Part shown: piece by piece, positions 1-9,513 of the stretch
How positions within the stretch are numbered: the stretch's first letter is position 1
Layout of the letters: every line of letters starts with the position of its first letter
DNA from: Bryum argenteum
Taxonomy: Eukaryota; Streptophyta; Bryopsida; Bryales; Bryaceae
Length of the DNA: 64,000 nt
Assembly (NCBI GenBank): GCA_037043015.1
Contig: CM073321.1
Coordinates: forward strand, 28,571,010 to 28,635,009
Direction of reading: 5' to 3'
Translations under genes and position numbers: made by a program
Notes under the pieces: generated by a model
Told to the model about the DNA's origin: nothing
Database searches by the model: none
The model's input: only the letters and a program-made list of their open reading frames with translations

Positions 1-443
1 CACTGTCTTCACCTTGCCTGACTCTTTGATGTTGTTCTTGATCGCGACGTAGAATACTCCTTGACCTTCCATGTAGCCAACATCTCGAAAGTGATCTTGG
101 AGCCTGGCTTTGTCGGATTTCATCTCTGGCCTTACAACTGGCAGCCCCAGCATCCGATAAAGCGGGATACACATCCGGGATTGGTGAACTGATTGAAAGC
201 GCAACTGCTGAATTTTAGAGACACTCTTTGTAATTTCAGAACGGACAAGGCTGTTCACCTCCTTATTCACATCGCCTCCGATAGCACGTCAACATCCGTT
301 GGTTCCTCACGTTCGACCTCGAGAGCTGGGAACTCGTCGGGAGGAAATCCTTGATCCGCAGCGTCGGACTCCGTTGCGACATCGCTGTCAGCATCGTCCA
401 TAGCAACATCACCAACCATACCTCCATCTCCAAAACAACACAT
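1..443 (-). pseudogene. Partial gene with acidic leader, running off the left edge
   Basis: Not recognised. Reading right to left, an ATG at 443 opens 58 codons rich in Asp and Glu, ending at a TGA at 269-267. A frame one base away then stays open to position 1 for about 90 codons. It has balanced composition and plausible coding character (segments such as RMCIPLYRMLGLPVV and VGYMEGQGVFYVAIKNN). The simplest reading is one gene with a single-base frameshift near 270, or a short unrecognised intron there. The acidic leader followed by a charged helical part resembles the first exons of other element genes in this window. Start and frame change are inferred; function is unknown. Confidence 0.4.
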
Positions 444-469
444 TCGAGTTGGAACAAAATTTGATTGAT

Positions 470-2650
470 CAAATTACAAGGACGTAAAAGCAAAAACAGA
501 AATCCTCGGCAATGTCGGCAATGGTGCAAACAGGGCAGCTCCCAATCAGCTAGGCGGCAAGCAAGGCGACTCTCGACTCTCGATCACCAATGCCGGGGCA
601 ATGCAGCCAAGCAGGGGTCCTCGGCAAGCAAGGGTCCTTGGCAAGTAGGGACCTCAAAAAACGTAGGCAGTTCTGTAGGTGAGACGCAATGCCGATACTC
701 TACTATACCTGAGTGGCAGTAGAAACTTGTTTCCATGGTGTCAGCCACGGAGTGCCAACGCTTCCGACGTATTGTCGGCACTCTCGAGGTGAACGCCGCC
801 TCCGGCTGAGGCTCAAAAAACGCCGGCAATTCTGTAGATGAGAAGACGCAATGCAGATACTCTACCTCCCCAGAGTCCCAGTAGAAACTGGTTTCCACGA
901 TGTCCTCGTGGTTCCACGGTGTCCACAGTGTAACGACTCCCGACTCTAATCGTCAATGTCGGCGCAATGCAGTCAAGCAGGAGTCCTCGGCAAGCAGGGG
1001 TTCTCGGCAATGCCGACAACCAGGAATCCTTGGCAATGCCAGCAATGGTGCAAACAGGAAAGCTCTCGATCCGCTAAGGCAGCAAGCAGGGCCACTCCCG
1101 ACTCCCGATCAACAATGTCGGGACAAGGCAGTCAAGCAAGGGTCATTGGCAAGCAAGGGTCTTCGGCAATTGGGTCCTCATAAAACGCCGGCAGTTCTGT
1201 AGGTGAGAGACGCAATGCCGATACTCTACCTCCCCAGAGTGGCAGTAGAAACTAGTTTCCACGGTGTCCACGGTGTAACGACACCCGACTCTAATCGGCA
1301 ATGCCGGCGCAAGGCAGTCAAACAGGGGTCCTGGGCAAGCAGGGCTCCTCGGCAATGCCGACAACTACAAATCCTCGGCAATGCTGGCAATGGTGCAAAC
1401 AGGGCAGCTCCCGATCAGCTAAGGCGGCAAGCAGGGCGACTCCCGACTCCCGATCAACAATGCACGGGCAAGGCAGTCAAGCAAGGGTCCTCGGCAAGCA
1501 GGGGTCCTCGGCAATGCCGGCAACCTGGAATCCTCGGCAATGCCGGCAATGGCGTAAAGAGGGCAGCTCCCGATTGGCTAAGGCGGCAAGCAGGGCGACT
1601 CCCGACTCTCGATCAACAATGTCGGGACAAGGCAGTCAAGCAAGGGTCATCGGCAAGCAAGGGTCTTCGGCAATTGGGTCCTCAAAAAACGCCGGGAGTT
1701 TTGTAGTTGAGAGACGCAATGCCGATACTCTACCTCCCCAGCGTGGCAGTAGAAACTAGTATCCACGGTATCCTCGTGGTTACACGGTGTCTATGGTGTA
1801 ACAACTCCCGACTCCCGATCGGCAATGCCGGTGCAAGGCAGTCGCGCGGGGGTCCTCGTCAAGCAGGGGTCCTTGGCAACGCCGGCAACCAGGAATCCTC
1901 GGCAATGTTGGCAATGGTGCAAACAAGGCAGCTCTTAATTTGCTAAGGCGGCAACCAAGGCGACTCCTGACTCCCGATCAACAATGCCGGGGCAAGGTTG
2001 TTAAGCAGGGGTCCTCGGTAAGCAGGGGTCCTCGGCATGCAAGGTCCTCAAAAAACGCCTACAGTTTTGTAGGTGAGACACAATGCCCATACTCTACCTC
2101 CCTATAGTGGTAGTAGAAACTTGTTTCCGGGGAGTGCTCGCCCTTCCGACGTCCTGCCGGAACTGCCGAGGTCAACGCCGCCTCCCGCCGAGGCTCAAAA
2201 AACACCGGCACATGCAGGAGAGAATCGCCATGCCGGCCTTCTACCTTCCAGATTGGCAGTGGAGAGTTGTTTCCACGGGTCAGCAGGGGCTATGCGTGTG
2301 TGTGTCGGCGCTGCAGAGAGGACTGCCGAGGCTTTAACGACTTACAGCCGGCAGTGCCGAAGTCAACGCCGCCTCCGGCTGAGGCTCCAAAAATACCAGC
2401 ACATGCAGGTGAGAAAAGCCATGCCGGCACTCTTCCTCTCCAGAGTGGCAGTGGAGAGTTGATTCTACGTGGTCAGCCGGGGCTATGCGTGTGAGTGTCG
2501 GCGCTGCAGGAAGGACTGCTGGGGCTTTAGCGAGGCATCACGACGTACTGCAGGCACTGCCAAAGTCAATGCCACCTCCAGCTAAGGCTCAAAAAATGGA
2601 AGCACATGCAGGTTAGAAAAGCCATGCCAACACTCTACCTCCCCATAGGA
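470..2650. repeat. GC-rich tandem repeat block built on GGCAATGCCGGCAA-like units
   Basis: The block repeats a module of about 370-500 bp. Each begins near CTCAAAAAACGCCGGCAG, continues with GATACTCTACCTCCCC and GTGGCAGTAGAAAC, and then carries many copies of TCCTCGGCAATGCCGGCAA and GGCAAGCAGGG. Module anchors lie near 653, 809, 1178, 1681 and 2049. A shorter related form with ACATGCAGGTGAGA follows at 2190, 2385 and 2590. CGGCA-A-TGCCG is itself an interrupted palindrome. Several frames stay open for 70-170 codons because the repeats lack stops, but the same peptides recur in different frames, so none is a gene. Confidence 0.85.
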
Positions 2651-3735
2651 TGACAAAACTAATGAAATTACTTGATATGGCAGCATGATAAGTACGCATT
2701 GCAAGATTTCATGCAAAATGATTCAATTTGGACATGTAGTTGGCTTTTACAGGCCGACAAGGGCTCAAGTGACTCTCAAATGCTCACAAGAAGCCCAAGG
2801 CTCTCTTCTCCTTGCCGGCTCCGTTGCCATATCCCAAACCCATGTCACACCGAAGAAGCTTGATGATCGGACCGCCATATGGGCACCGGAATGCCGGCAC
2901 TGGTGCTAACCGCATCCAAAGTTGTCTTGGTACCGTGGCCAATGGAGTGCCGGCACTGCTCGTTGACAGACCGAAGGCTGAACTTGGAACAATGTGATAG
3001 GCATCGGAGTGCCGGCACTGCTGCTTGACGTAGCGAAGGCTGTTGTGATGCTTGGCAAAGACATCCGAGTACAGCAACGGAAGGAACACCACCTCCTTCA
3101 GTTGTTCAATGTAATGTGCCAACCCCCCAATTTGTTCAAATCCCGCCGTGTCATCCACCTTTACATGCCGAATATCTGCCCCTCCTTTTGAGCTTGAACC
3201 TGCTGTTTGCACCCCACTTCCTCCTACCACAATCATCGCCACAAATATAAGTTGCCATTTTTTCCAGCTGAGAATTGGGGCGCGCTATACAAAAAGCCAA
3301 TACTACCAAAACAAGGATATCAGACCGCAGTGAGTAATAAGTCCATGTTGAAAGCGCAAACGAGGGCTTCACAATCGCATGAGCAGCATTGTACCACTTC
3401 TACCTCAGGCATCCAAGCATTCTTCCCATCCGGAATCTTTGAATGCAAAACTGAATGACATGGCGTAGTACTTAAGACCACGATATGTTCAATACCTGGT
3501 GTGGTAAAACCTCAATGGCTTCCGGGTTGGCCCAATCCGCTAACACCCGTACCGAGAGGTTCCAGACTCGTACTACAAGTTACTCGACGGGACTCCGGAG
3601 TGCCGGCGCTACCCCTTGCCACAAACAATGCTCAAGCTGGAACCGGAGTGTTTGGCACTGGTACTGCAGCTTCCCGCACTCCGTCCGAAGGCTAATATTC
3701 GAGATGCGTGTTGGGCACCCAAGTGCCGGCACTGC
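2420..3735. repeat. Dispersed 12-bp palindrome AGTGCCGGCACT
   Basis: Exact copies lie at 2946-2957, 3008-3019 and 3722-3733. Near-copies lie around 2430, 2890 and 3599-3610. They sit inside loosely repeated units of about 60 bp (for example the two copies at 2946 and 3008, each next to CCGAAGGCT or GCGAAGGCT). This is a palindrome family distinct from the block to its left, although both share the CCGG core. No coding role is apparent. Confidence 0.7.
3045..3242 (-). pseudogene. Exon fragment of an ATAD2/Yta7-type AAA+ ATPase
   Basis: The minus frame reads KGGADI, then KVDDTAGFEQIGGLAHYIEQ, then LKEVVFLPLLYSDVFAKHH. This matches the segment just before the Walker A motif of the plant ATAD2/Yta7 bromodomain AAA+ ATPases, nuclear chromatin factors, in which GADI..VD..F..IGGL..YI..LKE.VFFPLLYP.FF is a hallmark. 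The match stops exactly where the Walker A exon should begin. Beyond that point the frame runs into the AGTGCCGGCACT repeats. There is no ATPase core, so this is a broken or captured exon rather than a working gene. Family assignment is from memory of the motif; the truncation is seen directly. Confidence 0.65.
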
Positions 3736-4189
3736 TCCTTGCCTCAGCAATTGCTGATGTTGGAACCGCAATAACCGCAGCTCCATGTCCTGGACGTTGC
3801 GAACTCCTGGTCCCACGAGTCCTGCCCCTACTACGCTACAACCATAGTACACTTGTATTCAATGACATCGATAGACATATCTTACCAGTATTAGCATCCT
3901 CCTTGTCCTGATGTTTGGCAAGTACGCATAGTGTACTAGCCACGAATCCACGCGAGGGCACATTTGAATCATCGTCGTCGTCTCAAAATTGGTCAGGTGA
4001 TCCGGTCAAATCGATCTTAACGGCGCAAGACTGCGTTGTCCGGGCAGGGTCGTGATTGGACGGCGACCTCTGTGTCATACCTTGCTCTGCATGGAAGTCA
4101 ACAATAACCTGTAAGTCGTCCATACGCACGGGTGAACAACTCGTCGCCAAACTCACAAATGCAAAATCCAATGGCGGTCTCGATACTGC
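3243..4189. other. Intergenic, no supported gene
   Basis: This stretch holds two AGTGCCGG(C/G)(A/G)CT palindromes with flanking repeat sequence (3590-3740) and otherwise unique sequence. Short open frames on both strands show no family signal. Confidence 0.5.
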
Positions 4190-4690
4190 TGAAATGGCGA
4201 TACTAGCGGCTCCGGATCGGCAATGCCGGGGAAGGCAGTCAAGCAGGGGTCCCCGGCAATGCCAGCAACCTGGAATCCTCAGCTATGCCCACAATGGTGC
4301 AAACAAGGCAGCTCTAGATTAAATAAGGCCGCAAGCAGGGCGACTCCCGACTCTCGATTAATAATGCTAGAACAAGGCAATCAAGCAGGGGTCTTCGGCA
4401 AGCAAGGGTCCTCAACAATGCCAGATAATGGCGCAAACAAGGCAACTCCCAATCGGCTAAGACGGCAAGCAGGGCGACTCCCGACTCTCGATCAACAATG
4501 CCGGGGCCAGGCAGTCAAGCAGGGATCCTCGACAAGTAGGGGACCTCCGCAGCTCCCTAACGGCAGCTCCCTAACGGCAATGGGGCATACACGGCGACTC
4601 CTGACTCCCGATCCGCAATGGCGAACACGGCGACTCCCGATCGGCAATTGTTGTAATCGCGGAAGGGCTTCTCTTGATCGGCAATGGCGG
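4190..4690. repeat. Second, partial copy of the GGCAATGCCGG repeat block
   Basis: The sequence repeats the module seen at 0.5-2.1 kb (GGCAATGCCGGGGAAGGCAGTCAAGCAGG-type text, then GGCAAGCAGGGCGACTCCCGACTC), ending in shortened CGGCGACTCC units. It stops at the 5' end of the LTR at 4698, so the LTR appears to have been inserted in, or recombined next to, this block. Confidence 0.8.
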
Positions 4691-4697
4691 CATGATA

Positions 4698-6201
4698 TGT
4701 CACATCCCTTCCCAAAGGATGCCCGAACACCGTGGTGAGCCAAGAGGACCCCAGGAGTGACGCCCCGGGCTTCGCAAGAAACAAGATGAGGTGACAAAGG
4801 AGAGTCCCAAGCAAACAGCACGCCATGGCATCGTGCTCAGGACAAACTTGGTCGCGTGCCTTACATGGTTAAAAACCTTGTTCAAGCACGCACCCATGGG
4901 TCCAAAGAACGCGCAATTTGGAGTTGTGAGTCATGAGATATGGCTCTCCAAAGTTGGAGCGCGTTCCGGGACACTCCGGGACTCAACAGTGTTGTCTTTC
5001 GGGACTCAATGTGTCGACCTTCGTGGAGAGCAACATGTTGCATATTGCTAGAAAGTTAATGACAAGGGCTTTCTAGAATGCTAAAGCTCATGATGAGCAA
5101 AACAATAGTCTAGGAGATATGGCTCCTCAAAGTGGTCGGGACTTCGGGACTCGGGAATGTTGCCTCCCGGGACACCGAATGTTCAGAGGGGCATATCTCC
5201 CTTAGAACAGCTTCAATTGGGGCCAATAGGTAGTCCGTCTATATATAATCAAAGACTAGATGTTGAAAATGGGCTCGCACGTCCTATTTGGATACCTGAG
5301 CTAGGAGCTAGCCTAAGGAGAAGTTACGGCCCGTTTTTGAGACTAAGGCAAAAACGGGTGGTCTTCCAAAAAGAATGTGTGTCACGGAAGGCCCCTCAAC
5401 ACAAGAGGGGGGGGTCTACCAAAGACTCCAGAGAGTACTATGAGGAGGGGTGGTCTCCCTCCTCACTTGCACATGTTGCCATGAGGAGCCGGGGTGGCTT
5501 CAAGGGGTGAGGCTTGGGATGGGGCCTCACTCCCGCACCTTGTGGAAAATGGAGAGTGATTTGGAGCATCTCTAAACATGGGGTTGGGAAGTGTCCCTCT
5601 CCAAGTTAGTCCCTGTGATAAATAGTGCCGGTACCTGGAAGTGACCGGGAATGGCTCAAAAGGGTGAGGCATGGAAATGAAGCCTCACTCCCACACCTTG
5701 AGCATTGTAGAATGTTCTTGAGCATCCCGCAACATTGGGTTGGAAAGAGTCCCGCTCCAAAGTAGTCCCCGGGAAAACTAGTATTGGATTCCGGGACGGT
5801 TTCTGGCAAAGTCTTGAATGGAGTGATAAACAAGAGTGGAAGGGGACTAGTAAGTAGTTGGACAATGGATAAGGGCGGTTAGCTCCGGGGGTGATTAGTG
5901 TCACCCTTGGGAGCTTAGGCATTTGTGGAAGGCCGCCCCGAGCCACCAAGTGGCATGCCCATGTGTTGGTGGGAGTTCCGGGTTGGCATGCCCATATGTT
6001 GGTGGCAGTTCTGGGTAATGAGTTATGGAGTTAAGGTGGATTGGACACCTTGACTTAGAATGGTGCTAACATTGTGTGTATGGGGCACATGCAAGTGTTA
6101 GCTAAGTCGTCGCTGGTTGCTACCAACTAAGTGAGTCGGGATTCGGCTACCAAGTAAGGCTTATTAAGAAAAAAAAAGTTGGAGTAATTAGGGTCGCGAC
6201 A
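4698..6201 (+). mobile_element. Solo LTR of a retrotransposon
   Basis: The unit begins TGTCACATCCC and ends GGGTCGCGACA. These are near-perfect inverted termini of the TG..CA type used by integrase-mobilised LTR elements. Its first 960 bases match, in the same orientation, the sequence from 63039 to the right edge, including blocks such as GGATGCCCGAACACCG and GAGATATGGCTCTCC. Length is about 1.5 kb. No primer-binding site follows and no gag-pol lies downstream, so it reads as a solo or recombinant LTR. The five bases on each side (TGATA and CTGCA) do not match, so no target duplication is seen. Two GTGAGGC..GCCTCAC inverted motifs lie inside near 5510 and 5665. Open frames inside it occur in both LTR copies but look non-coding. 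Confidence 0.75.
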
Positions 6202-6470
6202 CTGCAGGCTTCGCATGCAAAACATTACTCTCACAATAGCTCGTAGTCAATGCACCGAAGGGTCTTCACGACAGACTACCGGGGCTTCACACATAGCGGT
6301 GTCGGCAGTCGAATGGCAGTCTCGGCAAACCTCTACGCAATTCATAGAGACATCGACGGAGCTATGACCTCAGCAGACCTCGACTCGCGCTAAGACCTTG
6401 GCGACCTCGACTCGAGCTACGACCTCCGTCGGTCCTACTTATTTCTAAATAGACCCGGCTAGGTGCTCAC
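6202..6470. other. Short intergenic stretch
   Basis: GC-rich sequence with a doubled GACCTCGACTCG phrase near 6385 and 6410. I see no gene and no retrotransposon primer-binding site after the LTR. Confidence 0.4.
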
Positions 6471-7039
6471 CTTCATCATCGTCGTCGCTGTCGCTACTTG
6501 CCACTTTCTCATTCTCCCAATTGAGATTACCGGTTTCATCTTCGTGATTCTCCATGTTGAGAGTGTTTTCAAGCTCTACCTCACTATCCAGCATATCCGT
6601 TATCAATTTAGCATATCTGTACTAACAGTTAATCCCACATATTAGACAATATGAGCAGTCATGCCTGATTCTTGCGCCTGCAGTAGGTGGTTAGAGCACG
6701 CCCCATCACTGAATCCGATCCAATGTTCTCTAAAATTGGAAGTAAAGCTTTTGTTGTATCGCCTAGATCAACTGAGCTGCCCCTACTGTCTTTGTTCTTC
6801 ATCTGCCTCACACTCGATCGGTTTTTTGAGAAATACAACCGTCCCCCAGGTACCCTCTTTTTCCGCCTCTTACTTCTAGCACTCTTGCTACTTTGATCAT
6901 ACTCAGCTGTATTTCGCGGCATCACAAAGACATACCTCCTAACCTGCAAAGTCCGGCAGATGCTCCGATTCTTAACTCCAGGAGGTGTCCAATAAGTATT
7001 TCTCACACTAGGCGGACTCAAGCCTTTAATTCCATGCAC
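6471..7039 (-). pseudogene. Possible two-exon fragment with basic then acidic segments
   Basis: Not recognised. On the minus strand a frame from 7039 to about 6660 encodes a strongly basic stretch (SARSKRRKKRVPGGRLYFSK) followed by a helical segment (LLPILENIGSDSVMGRAL). Downstream, a splice-like acceptor (GTTAGTACAG) at about 6617 precedes a 146-base open exon whose peptide is acidic and ends in a run of Asp and Glu. It stops at a good donor, GTGAGC, at 6470-6465. The join between the two parts is not clean. Basic-then-acidic leaders are common in transposase proteins, but no catalytic domain is visible. Confidence 0.3.
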
Positions 7040-7059
7040 GTTTTCTTTGAAAACGGCGC

Positions 7060-7990
7060 AGTTTTCTAATTAGTTACGAGGCGTGCTTGAAACAAACCGC
7101 CGCCTCTTTTACCCAACTCTCATTAAAACTTCAAAATAGCCGTCCTTCTTTGTAAGGCCTCAATATATTTTACTCTGCATAGAGGGCCATCAATGACTAG
7201 ATCTGAAATGAAACCGCCAATGGGATTTATTAAGCCATAGTATCCTACATCCTCTATTTTTGCCATAGCCCTTCTAATACCATTGGCGGCCCATGCTTAT
7301 TTCAATGATCTGTCAGATTACTGGATTGACGTCCATAGAGTATGCTTCTTGGGCCATCAATGTCGATGGATGTAGTAGGGATTTTGCCCTAATCTAAACT
7401 ACTTTCAGTATAGTGTGGTTCAACGGTGGAAAAGCAAAATAGTCTGTCGTATTGTGACTAAGGTCACATGTATTCGCGGTATAAGTATAACTATGTATAA
7501 ACGTACCTGAGGGCTTGTCTTGCGGCGATTCACTCTTAAACCCAGGGATCACTCAATTTGGGTTACTGTCATTACCAATGCACTATATCTAGACTCAATG
7601 CAGTCCCAGTACTGTCTAGTATTCTAAGGGAAGTCAATAGTTCTGGTCAATAGTTCAAGTTATGTCAATAGACCCAAATGCAGACTATCACCTAGTCAAA
7701 ATGCCGATATAATATTTTGAAATAATACACATAAATATTTAGTCAATAGGTCCAGTCCCAGTGTATTACATACAATACTATTTACAATATGCCTATCGGG
7801 CAGTGTGTCAATATATCCAGGTGCAAGGAATGATTTAGAATCTGCCTACCTCTGTGCAGCTCTCCAAATCTCTCAAGTCAATAGGTCTTGTACACATGCA
7901 GTATGTATGCAAATATGCCCTGCTCTTCTTGTGATCCGATCGAACCACTTCGATCTGCTTGGCTTTCTCGCAAATTAATGCTTCTGTAGC
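7060..7990. other. Intergenic stretch with repeated GTCAATAG motif
   Basis: No gene supported. GTCAATAG or a one-base variant occurs six times between about 7640 and 7885, all in the same orientation, in otherwise unique AT-rich sequence. The same octamer is half of a perfect inverted repeat at 9492-9513. The region could be part of a decayed LTR, but I found no matching partner. Confidence 0.45.
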
Positions 7991-8489
7991 TCTTGGTTCG
8001 AAGAGGATCCACGATTGTACTTCAACTCATGAAATTTGGTCTCAAGCTTGTCCGGTGCAACCTGCAGCTCTTGAGTGATCAGAGTGATACCTGTCGTTCA
8101 CTTCGACTTCAAACTCCACTCCCGCTCGGCTGCTCTCTGATTGAAGTTTACCCTCTTGTCACACAGTCCACGGCTTCAATGATCACAGAATCCCCATCGA
8201 GCTCACTGTTCCTACTTTACATCCCACGATCACCTTCCAGCCTGATCGAAGAGAATCTTCCGAAGCAGGGGCTTAGTCTGTGTGATCTGTCCGCTTCTCT
8301 TCAAATTTCAACTGTGCCTCAGTTTGCACAGCCCCTTCCAACAATCTCATACCACGCCCATCAGCGTAGCTGTGTCGTTGTTCTTATCGAGGGCGTCTAC
8401 TGCGGCTCCAGCTTCATGCAATACCTCTACACCTTTCACTTTTCTTTAACCCGATGCGAAGTCAATTATGTTCGTCCCCCAACAATGTC

Positions 8490-8690
8490 CGAAGTATCGA
8501 AGCAACACTCAAATTCCAACTGTCACGGTGTAGAATTTCACATTCAAAAACTTCTATTCTGGAGAGCAATGGCAATTCCTCGGAATCGAACCTGAGAAGT
8601 TGAAGCATCGATCAGGAGGTTATTATCTGGAGCCACTGGTGGGTAATAATGTAGCTTCTCCGAATTTCCCAGAATTCCAGAATTCCCTAC
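8490..8690 (-). mobile_element. Probable tRNA-derived SINE head
   Basis: On the minus strand an A-box-like TGGCTCCAGATAA (near 8625) is followed about 45 bases later by a good pol III B box, GGTTCGATTCC (near 8585). That spacing fits a tRNA-derived SINE promoter. Cloverleaf pairing is not evident, so a functional tRNA is unlikely. The body and tail towards 8490 cannot be bounded, and the open frame that crosses this part is probably read-through of the SINE. Confidence 0.4.
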
Positions 8691-8885
8691 TTCCTGGTAC
8701 ACCCTTATCGCATTCGTCCGACTACTTGCCATCGTTTGGTCACTTCGCGAAATGGCTGCTAGAAACGGGGAAGCATCCTCCTGTAGTTTAATAAGTTCGT
8801 CGATACAGTCAAAGACAGAGTCGACCACTCCGTCGCCTCGTGCACTCCGCAACCAGTCTTCGATCGGCTTTCCCGACTCCCTCAC
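8690..8885 (-). pseudogene. Short coding-like fragment
   Basis: Not recognised. The minus frame encodes about 65 residues with helical, balanced composition (segments such as KPIEDWLRSARGDGVV and CIDELIKLQEDASPF) and then enters the SINE-like sequence. It could be the front of a retroelement polyprotein or a captured exon. No start context, splice site or partner domain settles it. Confidence 0.25.
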
Positions 8886-9303
8886 CGCTGGCTGCGTCTT
8901 CAGGCTCCGGTTTCACTCCTTCGATCAAATGACCTCTTCGTCCAGAAAACCTCACTCGACAAATTACTTGGGAAACTCAGAGTTGGTTGCTCAAATCACA
9001 AGCTATACATGCTACCAGCAGCGGATTCCATCAACAGCGCTCCAAACTCACGACAAGGCAATCTCTCATACACACAACAAAACTACACACTTCACTCTTC
9101 ACGCAATTACACCAGATTGTGTTAACACCAAAAATAATTGAGCACAAGTACAAGAACAATTCTCACGACGCGGATTTCATAGGAATGCCGTCCTTTTTAT
9201 AAAATTCGGAACAGTTTTATACAGACTCGCGCGCCCGTTTGCGAGCGACGCGACTTCTTCATCCAACCTGGATTTCTCATCCATCGGCTTCTTTTTCATC
9301 CAT
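8886..9303. other. Intergenic, no supported gene
   Basis: Left flank of the retroelement that begins at 9308. It holds no frame with family signal and no repeat that I can see. Confidence 0.4.
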
Positions 9304-9307
9304 CAAT

Positions 9308-9473
9308 TATAATTACTTTTACTAATTTCTATCAGCTTACCTTTATTGAAAGCTTTCTATTTTTTTAGCTTTTTAAGTAACTTTTTGATACTTTTTCGCA
9401 TCTATAATATTATATCTATTTAAAAAGTAAAAAGTTTTTAAAGTAGTCCTAAAATAATAAAAAATGAGTACTA
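9308..9473 (-). repeat. Downstream terminal repeat of the compact element
   Basis: AT-rich repeat, 3' with respect to the encoded protein. On the minus strand it begins (TG)TAGTACTCA next to the purine tract and ends GTAATTATA. It contains AGCTTTTTAAGTAAC-type sequence shared almost base for base with the copy at 11859-12024. Its ends are not the canonical TG..CA. Confidence 0.75.
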
Positions 9474-9475
9474 CA

Positions 9476-9513
9476 TAGCCCCCTACTAATCCTATTGACG
9501 CCCTCGTCAATAG
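9476..9513 (-). promoter_or_regulatory. Polypurine tract and hairpin over the stop codon
   Basis: Between the terminal repeat and the coding frame, the minus strand reads TAGTAGGGGGC, a plausible plus-strand primer for reverse transcription. Next to it, 9492-9513 is a perfect 9-bp inverted repeat, CTATTGACG with a CCCT loop and CGTCAATAG, which overlaps the stop codon at 9509-9507. It could act in termination or 3'-end formation. Confidence 0.45.

Noticed and set aside
263-2500. Several open frames of 70-170 codons on both strands
   Set aside because: They are by-products of the GGCAATGCCGG repeats. The same peptide phrases recur in different frames, and there is no start context or domain.
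5157-5510. 117-codon frame in the LTR, with a shorter relative at 63558-63854
   Set aside because: Present in both LTR copies but with compositional bias and frame breaks between them. It is more likely LTR regulatory sequence than a gene.
7993-8595. 200-codon plus-strand frame
   Set aside because: Ser/Leu-rich without family signal. It overlaps the probable SINE promoter on the other strand, and no splice sites or start context support it.
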